Below, piece after piece: positions 12,137 to 23,736 of a stretch of 64,000 nucleotides of DNA. Within the stretch, counting starts at the first letter, position 1. Every line of letters starts with the position of its first letter. The position numbers were made by a program, and so were the translations under genes. Source of the DNA: Trebouxia sp. TZW2008 (Eukaryota; Chlorophyta; Trebouxiophyceae; Trebouxiales; Trebouxiaceae); NCBI GenBank assembly GCA_002118135.1, contig BDIU01000238.1, positions 1-64,000 on the forward strand. Reading direction: 5' to 3'. The notes beneath the pieces were generated by a model. It was not told the origin of the DNA. It did not search any database and saw only the letters and a list, made by a program, of their open reading frames with translations.

Positions 12137-14497
12137 CTAAGCTACAAGAATGCGCTGCGCAAACAGCTGCGCCACGTCACTGAAGTATGGGTGCTGTACA
12201 GCAGCCCTTGCTGTAATTCTCCTGGAGGGCTCATAACGAAGCATTTGAGACAGCAGATCCAGACCCAAAGGCTCCAGACTTGGAACCATCTCCTGCACAG
12301 CCAGAGGGTTGTGCATGACAACCAGCATAAGGCACAGGGCACACCAGCACAATGTCAGCTGCAGACAGCGTCAATGTCACTCAACCTACCAGCTGAAGGG
12401 TATTATTGCTTTTGGTGTACGTCACAGGACACAAACAAATAATGAAAGGTAGGCATGCGCAATCAGTCAGGCAGGTATGTACTGGCAGCAGTTGCCAGCT
12501 ATGGTCACGTGTGCTGTTGCATACCCGCCAGGGAATGCGCTCCCATTTGGGGAACGTGTCCTTGTAATCAGGAAACTGAGAGACGCCAGGCCATGTCCCT
12601 TCATGAGGTGTGCCAAGCACCCTAAAGATCTTGAACAGCTCATCAATCTCCTACAAGACAGCATTGATGTAAGGCTTTTCAAGCAATTCACACAAAGCTG
12701 CCAAGCAGGACAACCCAAATGACTCTTGAGCTGATGACTGCTTGGCAATGACTGTTTCTAGCATTGCACTTGCAAGTCAGCCTCAATGCAGTTTGATAAT
12801 CCAGCAGCAACAAATGCTGTGTTGAGCTGCAAGGACATATGCAGATGCCAAGCACAACACCCTCCACGTTCCCAGAAAACACATGCAATATTGTCAGGGC
12901 GACATACAATGTACATGCAAGCCAGTGCAGCAACATCATTACAGAGGATCATACAGTGTTGACAAGCTCAACTTGAACTTTCTTTTATGTCCGTCCCCTA
13001 GCCTACAAACAGTTTTCTGAGGAGCAGGTGAGGAAAAATCAGTCATTTTGAAAATGGCAGAGTAGCAGAAAGACAGTATTTTGAAATGCCTGGAGAATTT
13101 GGATGCCCTGGCAGATGATGTGTAACACCTCACAAGCACCATTCTTCTACCTCCTTACAACGCTGTGGCTCTGCAGTCTACATGAGCTTATCACATGCAA
13201 AGCCATTGTGGCTGCAGGCCTACGCTTTATTAGTGTTCACGTCTAGTGTAAGTTCAATCCTGAAAACGAAAACGAAGGCAGGCCGCGACGGAAATTCGGT
13301 AGGATTATTGCTGTGGGAAACTGTGATAGTGTCCGTAGCAACGGGCAAAGGGAAATAATGACAGATGTGACCAAAAGGTGGCGCTGACGCATGTCCTGCA
13401 GCCTCAAGTATAAAATGCATGATGCTGAACAGCCACATAGAGGGTCGCACCGAGTCTCCAGGAAACAAAGGCTTCATGTTGATCATCTCTGCAAAGATGC
13501 AGCCCAGTGACCAGACATCCACTGGAGTTGAGTAATGCTTGGCGCCTAGCAGTATTTCTGGTGCCCGATACCACAACGTCACCACCTGCAAGTTGAACAT
13601 TCACCCTGAGTCTTGTTATTTCATCACTTGTCACCGCTGAGTCCATCACACTTGGTGGCGATGAGGTCTCAAGATGTCAAATGCATCAGTGCATCAAGCA
13701 GACCTCATGAGTATAAGCGCGAACTGGAATGCCAAAGGCTCTGGCCAGGCCAAAGTCTGCCAGCTTGAGAGAGTTGTTCTGCCTATCCAGCAATAGGTTC
13801 TGTGGCTTCAGATCTCTGTGCAGCACCCTGTACACAAGACATGCTGTAGTCACAAAGCACAACATGATGCAGTGTCAAACAACACCTCATGATCAGCCCT
13901 ACAGCGGCCAGGTAATGCTATGAGTGTACCTGTGTGAGTGGCAGTACGCAATGCCCTGAAGCATCTGATACAAGTAGTACTGCATGGCACACAGGAAATC
14001 AGCAGCTTTGCGAGAAGCAGCGTACAGGGCAACATTGAGTAGGCCATCATTGCATATACCTTAACCAGCTGATGATTGGTGCCAAAATTTGGGTGAGAGT
14101 CCATGTGTTTCTTCAGGTCTAAATCAAGATACTCAAAGACCAAATACAGCTTTCTGTCACTATGCACAACGTCCTCCAGCCTGCATGATATCAAAGCTTA
14201 GAGAGCAGAACTCAGTAGCAGGTCGACCTATAGCACGCAAGCTACCTACCGAACGACATTGTTGTGTGCCAGTTCCTTGAGCAACGAGATCTCTCTGATT
14301 GCAGTGCTGGGCACGCCTTCCTCCTCCTGTTCAAGCCGGATCTTTTTGAGTGCGATAGTTGTCCCGGTATTGCGATCCCTGGCTCGGTACACCACGCCAT
14401 AAGTGCCTTCTCCAATTTTCTCCACTTTCTCATACTGCAGCAATCGCGATTCACTGTTTTCAATTGTATCGCGATCTACCCGGGGCAAGTTTGACAT
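12137..14497 (-). CDS. CDKA: Cyclin-dependent kinase A (PSTAIRE Cdc2 homologue)
   Basis: This is the Ser/Thr kinase that, with cyclins, drives the G1/S and G2/M transitions. Exon 1 (about 14247-14497) encodes the glycine loop [11 protein letters not shown] (with the inhibitory Thr-Tyr pair), the ALKKI lysine and the cyclin-binding PSTAIRE helix. Next come [36 protein letters not shown], the catalytic loop HRDLKPQN with DFGLARAF and the T-loop [17 protein letters not shown], then [12 protein letters not shown] and [15 protein letters not shown]. The last exon reads [19 protein letters not shown] and ends QRILVA. All junctions read in phase. Odd: about 20 residues ([20 protein letters not shown]) precede the [11 protein letters not shown] where most CDKA proteins begin, and there is no internal Met to replace this start. 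PSTAIRE rather than a PPTALRE-type helix places it in CDKA, not CDKB. Confidence 0.95.
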
Positions 14498-15139
14498 GCA
14501 AAAGCCAGACGTTTACCCGGTCCATGGTTGCAGCTGATCAGCTAGTCAGGTTGCCGCCGGCATTTAGTGTAGGATGGAGAGCTTGAACATTGCTATCTGC
14601 TGTTCACAGAACCGCGACAATTTGCGTCTTTGATGATACGATATCTCGTTGATGATCTTCAACAGCGGGGAGGGCAGCATCTACTTGAGTTCACAACTTG
14701 CCACTCAATGCCAGAGTAGCTGCCAAATTATTGTAATTGCCAATCAGATTGTACATGCAATGATGCAGCCGCACGAACTGTACGTTTGCTCTGAGTGCTG
14801 ACGAGCTGCATTGGAGCTGCAAAGGTAATGCACACATCATAAGCTACACCATACAGCACAGCAAGCCATGTTTGCAGAGGCGCCATTGCTGTTGACATAG
14901 GGCAAGCATTGCAATCATTTTGCGCATGTCCAGTTTACATCTGCTTTAACATGTGAGCTAACAGTGAAATGATCAGGTGATGACCTAATGAGCTGCCCTG
15001 TCAGAATGTGGACTACGGCACCCCGAGGAGATGAAACAACTTCAGACACAAACTTCGAGCTGTTTGTCGCTCCAACACAACACATTTGACTGTCTAGGAG
15101 CTGATGCATGCAAAACACGGACAAAGCTCACAATCTGCA
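14498..15139. other. Intergenic, upstream of CDKA
   Basis: Contains the CDKA promoter side and the 3' flank of the mitochondrial carrier. No supported exon on either strand. Confidence 0.5.
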
Positions 15140-16503
15140 TTACAGTGGGGATGCAGCAGATGGATCAAGAGCAAGCAGAGCATACTTCAATGCATCATAC
15201 GTCGTGAACTGCACAGCTGCAGCAGGCAATATCCTTATGGCATTAACACCAGCTCCTCTGTAAAAAGCTGTCAAGCCTTCTCTTCTAAAGATGCGCTGTA
15301 CACAATCCCAATACCCTTTGTATGTAACGCTGTGACCAGGAGACCCACCGACCTGCAGCCAAAGACGTGTTGAGCCAGCACAATGGCACGCATGTTCTGC
15401 ACATCATATCCATGCACTTGCAGCTGGCAGACTGCAGAAATCGTTGAACCAGCACCATCGCTGAAGTAGCTTGCACTACATACACATCAGCAGACAACTT
15501 GCTGATTTGCACTGTGACACTCAGCAGCCAACCTGGCAAGACAGGACTTGTGCCACACACACTTTGCACCTATGCTAGAACATGTAATCTACTATTCTTG
15601 TTATTACCATTGCAGACTTGTCGCAGCGCCTGCTACAAATAAGCACCTGAGGCAGCTTGAGAGCTACCTGCATACGTCGCCGTACAGTGTCAACAGGATA
15701 CACGGCTGTGGATGCCAGCAGACCAGCAGCAGCGCCACAGCCTAGCTTGGTGAAGCCATACCACCAGGCTGACCGCGCATCCCTGTCATCTGGCAGCCGT
15801 GACTGCAGCTCATCATATGCTGTGAAAGAGATTGCAAGGTATGGAGCCACAGCTGCTGTAGACGCAACCAGGCCCTTGTACAAGCCTCGAGTGCCTTCAT
15901 GCCTCCAAGTGTGCAGCATGCAATGTGTGATGCCCCTGTACAAGCGGGCCTGTCCTCTGCCGGCTGTATCAGCTGCCAGACGTGTTCTGACTAGCTCCAA
16001 AGGGTATGATGCCATGCACTTGATGATGCCTGTGGCTGATCCTGCTGCCAGCTTGCCTGTGACGCCTAATGGTCGCCCATCAGGAGGCGCAAACATGACC
16101 TTGAAAGAGTCATGCAAGGCAAACTTGATGGCAGTGTCAGGTACCAGCCTCAAGACATTTGCACCATTGCCTTTGAAATATGCCTGCAAGACAGTTCCTT
16201 AGATCATCATCTTGACATTAAGTTGCTGCCTGACCATGATTGCTGATCAGATTTGCTTACCATTAAGCCTTCCCTTTGGTAGATTTTCCAGATGGCATTG
16301 CTCAAGCTTCTATAGCGCTGCATTGGGGGAACATTGCTGACACCTTCCACTTGTAGCAGTATCTGCATGCAGCTGAAGCCTTGCAGTGACAGCTGATCTG
16401 AATTGCAAATCTCATCTGCCAGCATGCAGTACCTTGATTCGTTCAAGAGGAGCCACAGCTGTTCTGGCTGCTGCACCTGACCCGCCAATGGCAATGAGAT
16501 GCA
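15140..16503 (-). CDS. Mitochondrial carrier family transporter
   Basis: A six-helix solute carrier of the inner mitochondrial membrane with three repeats, each marked by P-x-[D/E]-x-x-[R/K]. The motifs are PLERIK (exon near 16.44-16.5 kb, after IGGSGAAARTAVA), PLELVRTRL and PVDTVRRRMQ. Other family signatures are ILLQVEGV, FKGNGANVLRLVPDTAIKF, RGLYKGLVAS and FYRGAGVNAIRILPAAAVQF. The exons 16.27-16.36, 15.62-16.18 and 15.140-15.357 kb join in phase. The protein ends SAASPL with TAA at 15140-15142. No RRRMMM motif is present, so it is not the ADP/ATP carrier AAC. It resembles the ATP-Mg/Pi, CoA or similar nucleotide carriers; the substrate is not assigned. The N-terminus is unresolved: no in-frame Met was found in the first exon, so a further 5' exon is likely. 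The 3' intron holds a dispersed-repeat copy. Confidence 0.85.
15525..15600 (-). repeat. Dispersed intron repeat, copy 1
   Basis: Core ACTTGTGCCACACACAC preceded by CTGGCAAGACAG and followed by a T/A-rich ATTCTTGTTATTACCAT stretch. It is the reverse complement of the copies at 18.76, 19.72, 62.19 and 62.28 kb. It lies in the last intron of the carrier gene. Confidence 0.65.
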
Positions 16504-17543
16504 AAGAAAATAATCTTGCACTGTCCCAGGCGCTTGCTGACCATGGCTCCTGTACTGTGGCAGCTGCAAAGCACTGATGCCCTGGCGGCATACGCCAGAT
16601 AGCTCAAACGCTGATCAATGTGTCGCAGCTGTCAGGTACTTGGTGATGCTAGTGATCTGAGCTGACTCAGTTACGCTCGGCAGAACGTTGTCGTTGTTGA
16701 CTGCGTCAGCTGGTGTTCGCCATGGGGCAAACCTTCCACATGTGTCAAGCTTGAATAGCAAGCCGCGACCGGTGGTGCGGAGCTAGTGCAGCAGGTCTAT
16801 TGAGCAGCACTCGGCGGTTTGATGGACGCGTGCCTTTGATGGGGAAGATCGATGCCGCCCAGCCTCGCACAGCTGTTCTTACGCAGCTATTGAGAACACT
16901 CAGCTTTGCTGCGCTTTGCTGCTGCGCAGAGCACCAAAACTTTCCCTGTAGCTTTGTACTCTGTTAGGCTAGGAGATGAAACGGCAAACGCAATTTTCGG
17001 CTATAGACTCGGGTGCAAATTGCCACAGCATGGCGTTCTCAAACGAAATGGCATCGTCTCACAGTACACTTGGATTGTCGCCGGTCAGGAACAAGGGACA
17101 GAATAATCAGAACAACGTCAAGCCTTGCCAAGAGCAAAACTCAGGCCATTTACCCACAAGGACTGCTCTGTCAAATGATTTGAAATGTTTAGATGAGCCA
17201 CACGATCTCGGCATGTAACTTCCATGTGGTGACGGTCAAAGGTCGTCAGTTTGGACAAAAATGCTGCATGTACTGTCATGATGACCTTGCATCACTGATG
17301 CTGGCTCTGCGACCTGACAACACTGACAATTTGATAGGATTCTGCAAAGTTGTCGCAGTACGGCGCTGTGGGCGCTCTGAACAGGGCATTCGTTGATATC
17401 TCATTTGCTGTCAGCAACAAGGCTGATACACAGTCCCTAGCACTATGTTCTACACAGAAGCCACCTGCACACCTGTTTTGGCAAAGTGTAATTGCATCTG
17501 GACTGATGCAAACTATGCCAATATATGCTACTTTCGTAGCAGC
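16504..17543. other. Intergenic; carrier 5' region and HPAT 3' flank
   Basis: The carrier's first exon and promoter should lie in the left part, and the glycosyltransferase 3' UTR in the right part. Short plus-strand frames (for example 16976-17218) have no recognisable domain or splice partners, so no gene is called. Confidence 0.45.
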
Positions 17544-20500
17544 TTACACAACAGACTGCAATTGGCCATCCCAAAGCTGGGATGCCCTTCCACTGTCACT
17601 GTAGTCATCCCAACCAGGTATATGACTTGAAGCCTCGTTCAGGGCATTGATCAGATGCCGCACCTGCAAGTTGCAACACAAAGTTCTGGGCGATGTTTTC
17701 CCAAGTCAGCATTACTTGCCCCTCAGCAATTCCAGACAGCTGGCTGTGCAACAACTCATGCCACTATAGTGCTAATGGAAGTGTGCTGACATATTGCTGA
17801 AGACAAATATGCTTGTATGGTGCTCAGCACAGATTTGCTGCCAAACATGCGGTATACATCGTAAGCAAGACACCAGCATGACCTGAAATGCACAGCGCAG
17901 AACCCAGCACAAGCAGGACACTGACCAGCTGATTCTTCATGCCATCTGGGGGCTGGCCCAAATCGCGTGGAGGTGGCTTCATGGCATAAGTCCTTTTATC
18001 AAAGCGCCATGCACCAATCTTGCCAGGTGTGAAGACACCCTCCAGGGTGTAGTCATTGCCATAAGTATAGTGCAGCAGGTAGTAGGGGTCCATCTTTTCA
18101 TCCCAAGGCGGCTGAGACATCATTTTAGCATGCAGATCAATGGGTGCAATGCCTTCCTTATAGCATGAGATGGCAAAGCCATACATCTCCAGCACCCATC
18201 CCCACTCCTGTACAGTGACATACCTGTTCATGCTGACAAATGGCAGTGTGAATGCATCACTGCTTCCCATGCCTTTGCCACTGCTGTAGCGCATGATTGA
18301 GCTGACATGTAAGCATGCGCCACAAATGCATTGCACCACCCAGAATTGCAGATAGCACATGTGAAAGACCTGAAGCACTGCTCTGAATTATGTAACATGG
18401 GTCTTTTTGAATGTTCTTGCAGTGACCCTTGGTACCTTGTTGGCCTCTTCATCATTGAATATGGCCATGGAAGTGTTCATCCAAGTTGGCGCCATCTTCT
18501 GCAACTGGGCTAAACTAAGCAGCGTAGGCGCATTTCCTGCAACACAGTGAGTACAGCATTGTAGCTGCCCTAGGGTAAAGCCACTGAGACTGTTCAGAAC
18601 CAGGTCTTGCAACAACTGCTGTAACAACTGCTGGGAGGGGCTGACTGGCTTATGCATGCAGCTGGGATATTGCAGAAAAGAATCATGCTTGTTCTGCCCT
18701 TGCTGTAGTGAGATGCTTTTGACAATGATAGTCATAAAGGAGGACGCATTTGAGCAAAGGTACTAGGTGTGTGAGACATAAGTCCTGTGTTGCCAGGCTG
18801 GCTTACTTTGAGCGTCATGATAAGGATGTCTGACGTTAAACTGTTGAAAATAGACAAGACAATGTGTTAGTGAGTACAGCATTGTTACTGGACTGTGTTG
18901 GTGGATTCCTCCCAAGGTCTACAAAAGAAAGCAGCTTTGCGATTCGCAGACAGCCACTCAAGTGGTTGAAGGTGCATACCTATAGGCGCTATCTGCTCTG
19001 CCTGTCTGCGTGTCAGCGGCCCTGTAAACTTCTGCGTGATGGGTAGAAAAGCTGCTTTGGAGGGCTCAATGTAGAAGAACGGGAAGGCTGCAGGGTGATC
19101 TCCAACCATCAGGTTGGGCATGGGCTTCAGCCAGATGTGGTCTGGCTCTGACATGAACACATACTTCTCTGTGATGGTGGTACCTTGCAGCCATTGCACA
19201 AAAGCGTATGGCCTGTTCAGGACCACATACCTGCATCACAAGACAAAGCAGTAGTCATATGAATCAACACGAAACTCTCATCTCCAGAATCAAGCCAAAC
19301 CTGACAACAGCAAAAGTTGCTTCTTTGAAGCATTAATCTGCTGTAGACTGTATCAGAAATTGGCAGTGTGATCTGTTGTCAGCAAGGCTGCTGACTCCAC
19401 CACTGTACAACTGGCCAGCAATAAGCAAGCTGCAATAAGTGCTAAGGGCTGTATCAAATATCACGTCATGAGCCTGCCCAGCACAGGCACACATTCTTGC
19501 AAACAATGAAGCTGAGGGGGGCTGACCCTTTGTGACCCTCATCAGGCAGAGGGGTGGCCACAAAGGTGGGAATCTCATCCATCAGCTCATCTGCTGACCC
19601 ACTGTGCAGCAATCGTGTGAAGCCCCCCATGTCACACTTGCCTGCTGCCTCGCACTGTGCCTTGATCTACACAGGCACACTTGACTCAACGAATACTGAT
19701 TACTTTTACTTTCTGGCAAAGCTAGGTGCTAGGCGTGTCTGGCCAAAGCTATGTCTTGCGAGGTGGGCTTGTTCTATGCGTCACCGTAAGGATGTCTGAT
19801 GTTCAATTGCTGAGTGTTAGACACGACAGTGCATCCAAAAGCCCTGCGCTTTCAAGGCAGGAAAAGTCTAGCATGTGCATGGCATCACTCAGGCAGATTG
19901 ATGCTAAGGCAACTGCAGGCATGTGATGCTGTATGGCATCTGCTGAAGGACATAGCAGAAGGCGTCATGCGTGAGGACTACATCACAAAGACTGTGCAAC
20001 AGTATGCAGACGCAGGATTTGGCTTGGCAGGAATGATTCTCACTTTCTTGTACCAGTAGTAGTGGACACGAGCCTGCCAATGAGTTGCCGCGCCTTGTGC
20101 AGTGATCACGATGTGGTATCGCCTGTCTGCTTCTTTTTCCTGCACAGCAACACATTGTTGAATGTTGCATCTACCTCACAAGCCGCAGATGCCTTGATAG
20201 CGCTTACAGGCAGCATTGCACCTACATAGCTGCAGTGTCTGCAGAGATCACTTCCCGCTCAAGCTGAGTTGGAAATTCAGCTCTTCTACTGAACATCATG
20301 CCTACTATCAGTTCATACTACGGCCAGAGTACAGAACACAGCAGCGATGCTTTGCTTGAAACGCAGCATCTACGCCTGCATCTTGACAAGTTGCGGAAGC
20401 CTCATAGTGGCAAACAAGAACACTGTTGAAGTCTGAGATCAGCAGTTGGGGTATACTTACAGCTGATTGGGCAGTGGCTGATGTATCTTGAGCTGCAGCA

Positions 20501-21782
20501 GCAGCCAATATGCCAGCACTCCAAGGAATCTCAGGGCCACTTTTGGGTACAACTGCACCTGGATGTGCCTGCAGTAACAGGTGAAGTTTTGCAACTGCAG
20601 CTTTGATCTTGCATTGCAGCATTTGACTTGGCTGTGGATTCATGCCTGGGTTCTGACAAGAGCAATGGCCATCAGGCAATGCAGTAGTTATCAACAGAGG
20701 CATCATGCATATAGACGCTTCTGAAATGCTTACCAGATGCTTGAGCCAACAGTCTTGGTACTGACTGCCGCATCTGCCTTTGTCACCACAGTACACCCAA
20801 ACTGCATATCAGTGACAGGTCAACAGGTCTACACACAAGCAGAATCATCTGCATAGGTGGCAGCTTCAGATTGCAGCACAGCATACCATTGCACTCAAGC
20901 TCCTCTGCATCAGCAGGTTGGTGGGCATGGCAATCTGCACAGCAGGCTTCTGCTGTGGGCTGCTTGTTGTTTGGGCCCCATTTCACAGGCTCACCCCAGT
21001 AGCTGCAGCAAAACAAAACATGACTAACAATGCTTGAGAGCCCGTTGCTCCATGGCTGGTGTGTTGCTTTAAGCTCGCAGCAGGTTATTCTGTGCCCACA
21101 AAAAGTAATCAGGTATGTCAGCATGTGATGCATACGCCGTGGAGCCTAGTCGGTGTTTTTAGTGGCTGATGCTATGCTACACATGTGAGACGCTGAAATA
21201 ATGAGCATGCAGTATTGTACTACACAGACACAACTGGATGAGTTTGCCCCTGCAGCTCTGAGCTCAACATGGCTTACTCTGTATTGTTCATGGTGTTGCA
21301 TTTGGGACCGCTGGCGGATATGCTGGGCAGCTTGGCTTCAGCTTGCTTGCCTGAGGCAGAAATGCTTTCCACTTCAAATGCACCTGAAGATACTGCTTTC
21401 CCGCTGTTGCCCGTATTGCTTGCTGTGGGCAGCACTGCTCCTGGGCCAGCATAACCTCAGCAAACAACACGTCCTTTCTGCTTAATGTGAGTTGCAGCGC
21501 ACCTTTCAGGTCTGCAGTGTTGCCTCGTACGCTTGAAGTTGCTCGCTGAACTGACCCGTCGTGCCACCAGTGTGGCAAACCTTTCCGCGTCAGCTCATCA
21601 TCGCTCTCAAGCAGCTTGTGACTGTCAAATTTGCTGTCAGAACGACTTAGACTGTGCCGCGTCGCGATAGCGCCTGCTAGGTGTCTCACAGACGACAGTG
21701 TAAAAATCACTGTCAACGCGATCAAAGCTAGGACTGCTGTCTGTACATGCGGCTTGGTCCGCTGGCTGGCGAACCTTCGCAT
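17544..21782 (-). CDS. HPAT/SGT1-type glycosyltransferase (type II membrane)
   Basis: A Golgi-type enzyme of the family that includes hydroxyproline O-arabinosyltransferases and peptidyl-serine alpha-galactosyltransferase, which decorate extensin-like wall glycoproteins. Start MRRFASQRTKP, then a membrane anchor (about residues 15-34, VLALIALTVIFTLSSV). Next is an apple/PAN-like Cys module: EACCADCHAH, then ELECN|VWVYCGDKGRC and CWLKHL, joined in phase. The transferase region has YHIVITAQG, WQARVHYYWYKK, CDMGGFTRLLHSG, DEIPTFVATPLPDEGHKG, the acceptor/metal-site block MSEPDHIWLKPMPNL, PAAFPFFYIEP, MAPTWMNTSMAIFNDEEA, WGWVLEMYGFAI and LLHYTYGNDY. The last exon (17544-17663) reads VRHLINALNEASSHIPGW and ends LQSVV. 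The Cys module before the transferase favours the SGT1 branch over plain HPAT. Two dispersed repeats sit in its introns. Confidence 0.88.
18756..18830 (+). repeat. Dispersed intron repeat, copy 2
   Basis: Contains TACTAGGTGTGTGAGACATA, then TGCCAGGCTGGCTT and GAGCGTCATGATAAGGATG. It matches copy 3 at 19.7 kb over the tail GTAAGGATGTCTGA-like end. Located in an intron of the glycosyltransferase gene. Confidence 0.65.
19716..19805 (+). repeat. Dispersed intron repeat, copy 3
   Basis: Contains GCTAGGCGTGTCTGGCCAA, CTTGCGAGGTGGGCTTGTTC and GCGTCACCGTAAGGATGTCT. It is the same family as the copies at 15.5, 18.8, 58.5 and 62.2 kb. Located in an intron of the glycosyltransferase gene. Confidence 0.6.
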
Positions 21783-22550
21783 CTTGAATGGCGCGCGCTG
21801 ATCACTTTTGTTGCGGACTTTGCACCAATGGCGGAACCATCACTCTGACGGGGACTAGAGGTGTACAGGATCGCGGGAGCGAGAGAGCGACGTTGGCCCG
21901 ATGGGCGGCCGCGCAGGACACATTCTTGGAGGCGTCAACCTGATCAGTGAGCTTGAACGGGTGCAGTGACATATGCAGGAGTCACATTTAGTAACTTTGC
22001 CCCTGGCAATGCAGGCATTGCAAAAAGTGCATTGATTGAAGTGTTGAGCTGGATTTACACAAGAAAGTCATCTCGTGTGTAAAAGATTTGGATTGTGCAG
22101 TTTTACGAGCATGATACCTTCACTCTGTACAAACATGCACAAGTCCGCTGAAGGTGTCGCCTCAACACTGCCTAAAGCAGAAGAGCAGTATTTGCATGTG
22201 GAACATTGACAAAGGTATTTTTGCAATGTCTGTGTCTGTGTCTGTGGAGTGGCCGTGTTTTCTGGCACTGCTGAATAACAATACTTTGGACGCCCGCGCG
22301 CTTGGCACACACATTCTAACGCCTGGCAATGCTGTGCCAACCGCAAACACAAGTGCCAGCATTGTTGAAAATCGGGTCACTCAGGAAGTAAATCGCCTTC
22401 ACACTGGAAACGCTCATTGATTGAACCATGTTCATTTTTGCTGTGATGGCACAACCAATCGAAAGCAGGCTCCAGCTGTGCATCCCAAACAGACGGTTTG
22501 ATGCTGTCAGAGTTGTGGCAAGCCAAAGTTGCCTTGAGGATGAGGGAGGC
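21783..22550. other. Intergenic, promoter side of glycosyltransferase gene
   Basis: About 770 bp between the glycosyltransferase start and the DAD1 stop. Short open frames here lack domains. No exon called. Confidence 0.5.
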
Positions 22551-23110
22551 TCAGCCCATAAAGTTCCAGATGACCAAATGTAACAGAGCATTGCAGAGGA
22601 CATAATCAGCAAAGGCGCGCTCTGGGGACATGCCCTTGAAGTCAGGGTTGGCTGGATCAATTTGCATGCGCAAGCACACTGCATGCAACAGCCTGGTCAG
22701 AGCCAAACAACTCAGATCAAGAAGCACCAAAGGCTGTAAAGCTTTGTCTGCTCACCTGTCAGCACAAAAAATCCCACACACGAGAAAAAACCAGCCAAGA
22801 AGGAGTTGAAAGGAAAGGAGCCGACTAGGAGCAGGTACACAAACTGCAGCTCATCAGACACTTTGTCAATATGCAGCAGGTCGCGAAAACGTACAATCTT
22901 TTGGCCAGTTGTACCTGAATGAGCCCGGTGAAGACCGCGTACACTAGGAAGCAGTCAAGCACCTGCAGTGATCAGTGGAAATTCTCTAGCGACACAGCAC
23001 TGCCGACACAAAATTGTCCCCTGCGCAAATTTTGGCTGTACCTTGAGTTTGACGGGAGTCTTTTTGTACTCGGTGCGGAAACTGTGCAAGATGTCGGTCA
23101 AGGCCTCCAT
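22551..23110 (-). CDS. DAD1: DAD1/Ost2 subunit of oligosaccharyltransferase
   Basis: A small integral ER membrane subunit of the N-glycan oligosaccharyltransferase. Four exons are seen. The first reads [19 protein letters not shown] with the start at 23110. The second reads [16 protein letters not shown]. The third reads [18 protein letters not shown] then [11 protein letters not shown]. The last reads [17 protein letters not shown], then [19 protein letters not shown] and ends IWNFMG (stop at 22551-22553). All junctions read in phase and the roughly 110-residue length is normal for the family. Three hydrophobic segments fit the known topology. It is divergent from the large plus-strand gene that starts at 23737. 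Confidence 0.95.
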
Positions 23111-23736
23111 GGATAGGTCAAGCTGCAGATGTCAGCTCGTCAAGATACCGCTCATGATCAGCAAGCGGAGGCCGTCACAAACCAGCTTGGCAGCTTTGCT
23201 GAGTGCGTGATGGAATGCCAAGGTCGCGGCGTCCTCAATTGTCTTGATGCAGAGACATTGCAGTTTGCCAGCCTGCCTCACAGCATCAACCTCTTCCTCT
23301 TCGCAGATTGAGATGGCAACTACATATGATACCAAAGCAAGCGACATGAGCAGAAGCATGAGGTTTTCCGACAACATGTGCTGCTGTACATGTCAGCCTG
23401 GCATGGCCTGTGCTTGTGCATCCTCAGGGCAACCCACATGTAACAAGACATGTATGCACCTGTGTTCAAATTTGCAAAACAAACCAACCATAATGGCGAA
23501 GATTTGTACTCTATCCTGAAGCAGCAGAAGCTCCAGCTTGTAAATTTTCAAGCAAGCTGCGGGCAAGCTTTCTTTGCCTGCAGATTCTCATTCATGAGGC
23601 CTCAGCGCTGGGCTGCAACATGCAAGAAGAAGCTGACTGACACTGGGATCCAGATTCCCTGCCCATCTCGCCCGTCTCGGTCGCAAGATAGCGCTCTCAC
23701 GCGCGCCAGACCAAGGCTTGCAGCACGACTGCGTCA
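23111..23736. promoter_or_regulatory. Divergent upstream region of DAD1 and the 23.7 kb gene
   Basis: Contains the 5' leaders of both divergent genes. A hydrophobic minus-strand frame at 23132-23377 was not accepted as a gene: no family was recognised and no splice partners were found. Confidence 0.45.

Noticed and set aside
16906..17218. Two overlapping plus-strand frames between the carrier and glycosyltransferase genes
   Set aside because: Short, without recognisable motifs, and the glycosyltransferase 3' end and carrier 5' end account for the space.
23132..23377. Minus-strand hydrophobic 81-codon frame upstream of DAD1
   Set aside because: No family recognised; DAD1 already has a complete N-terminus at 23110, so this is probably chance in the shared upstream region.
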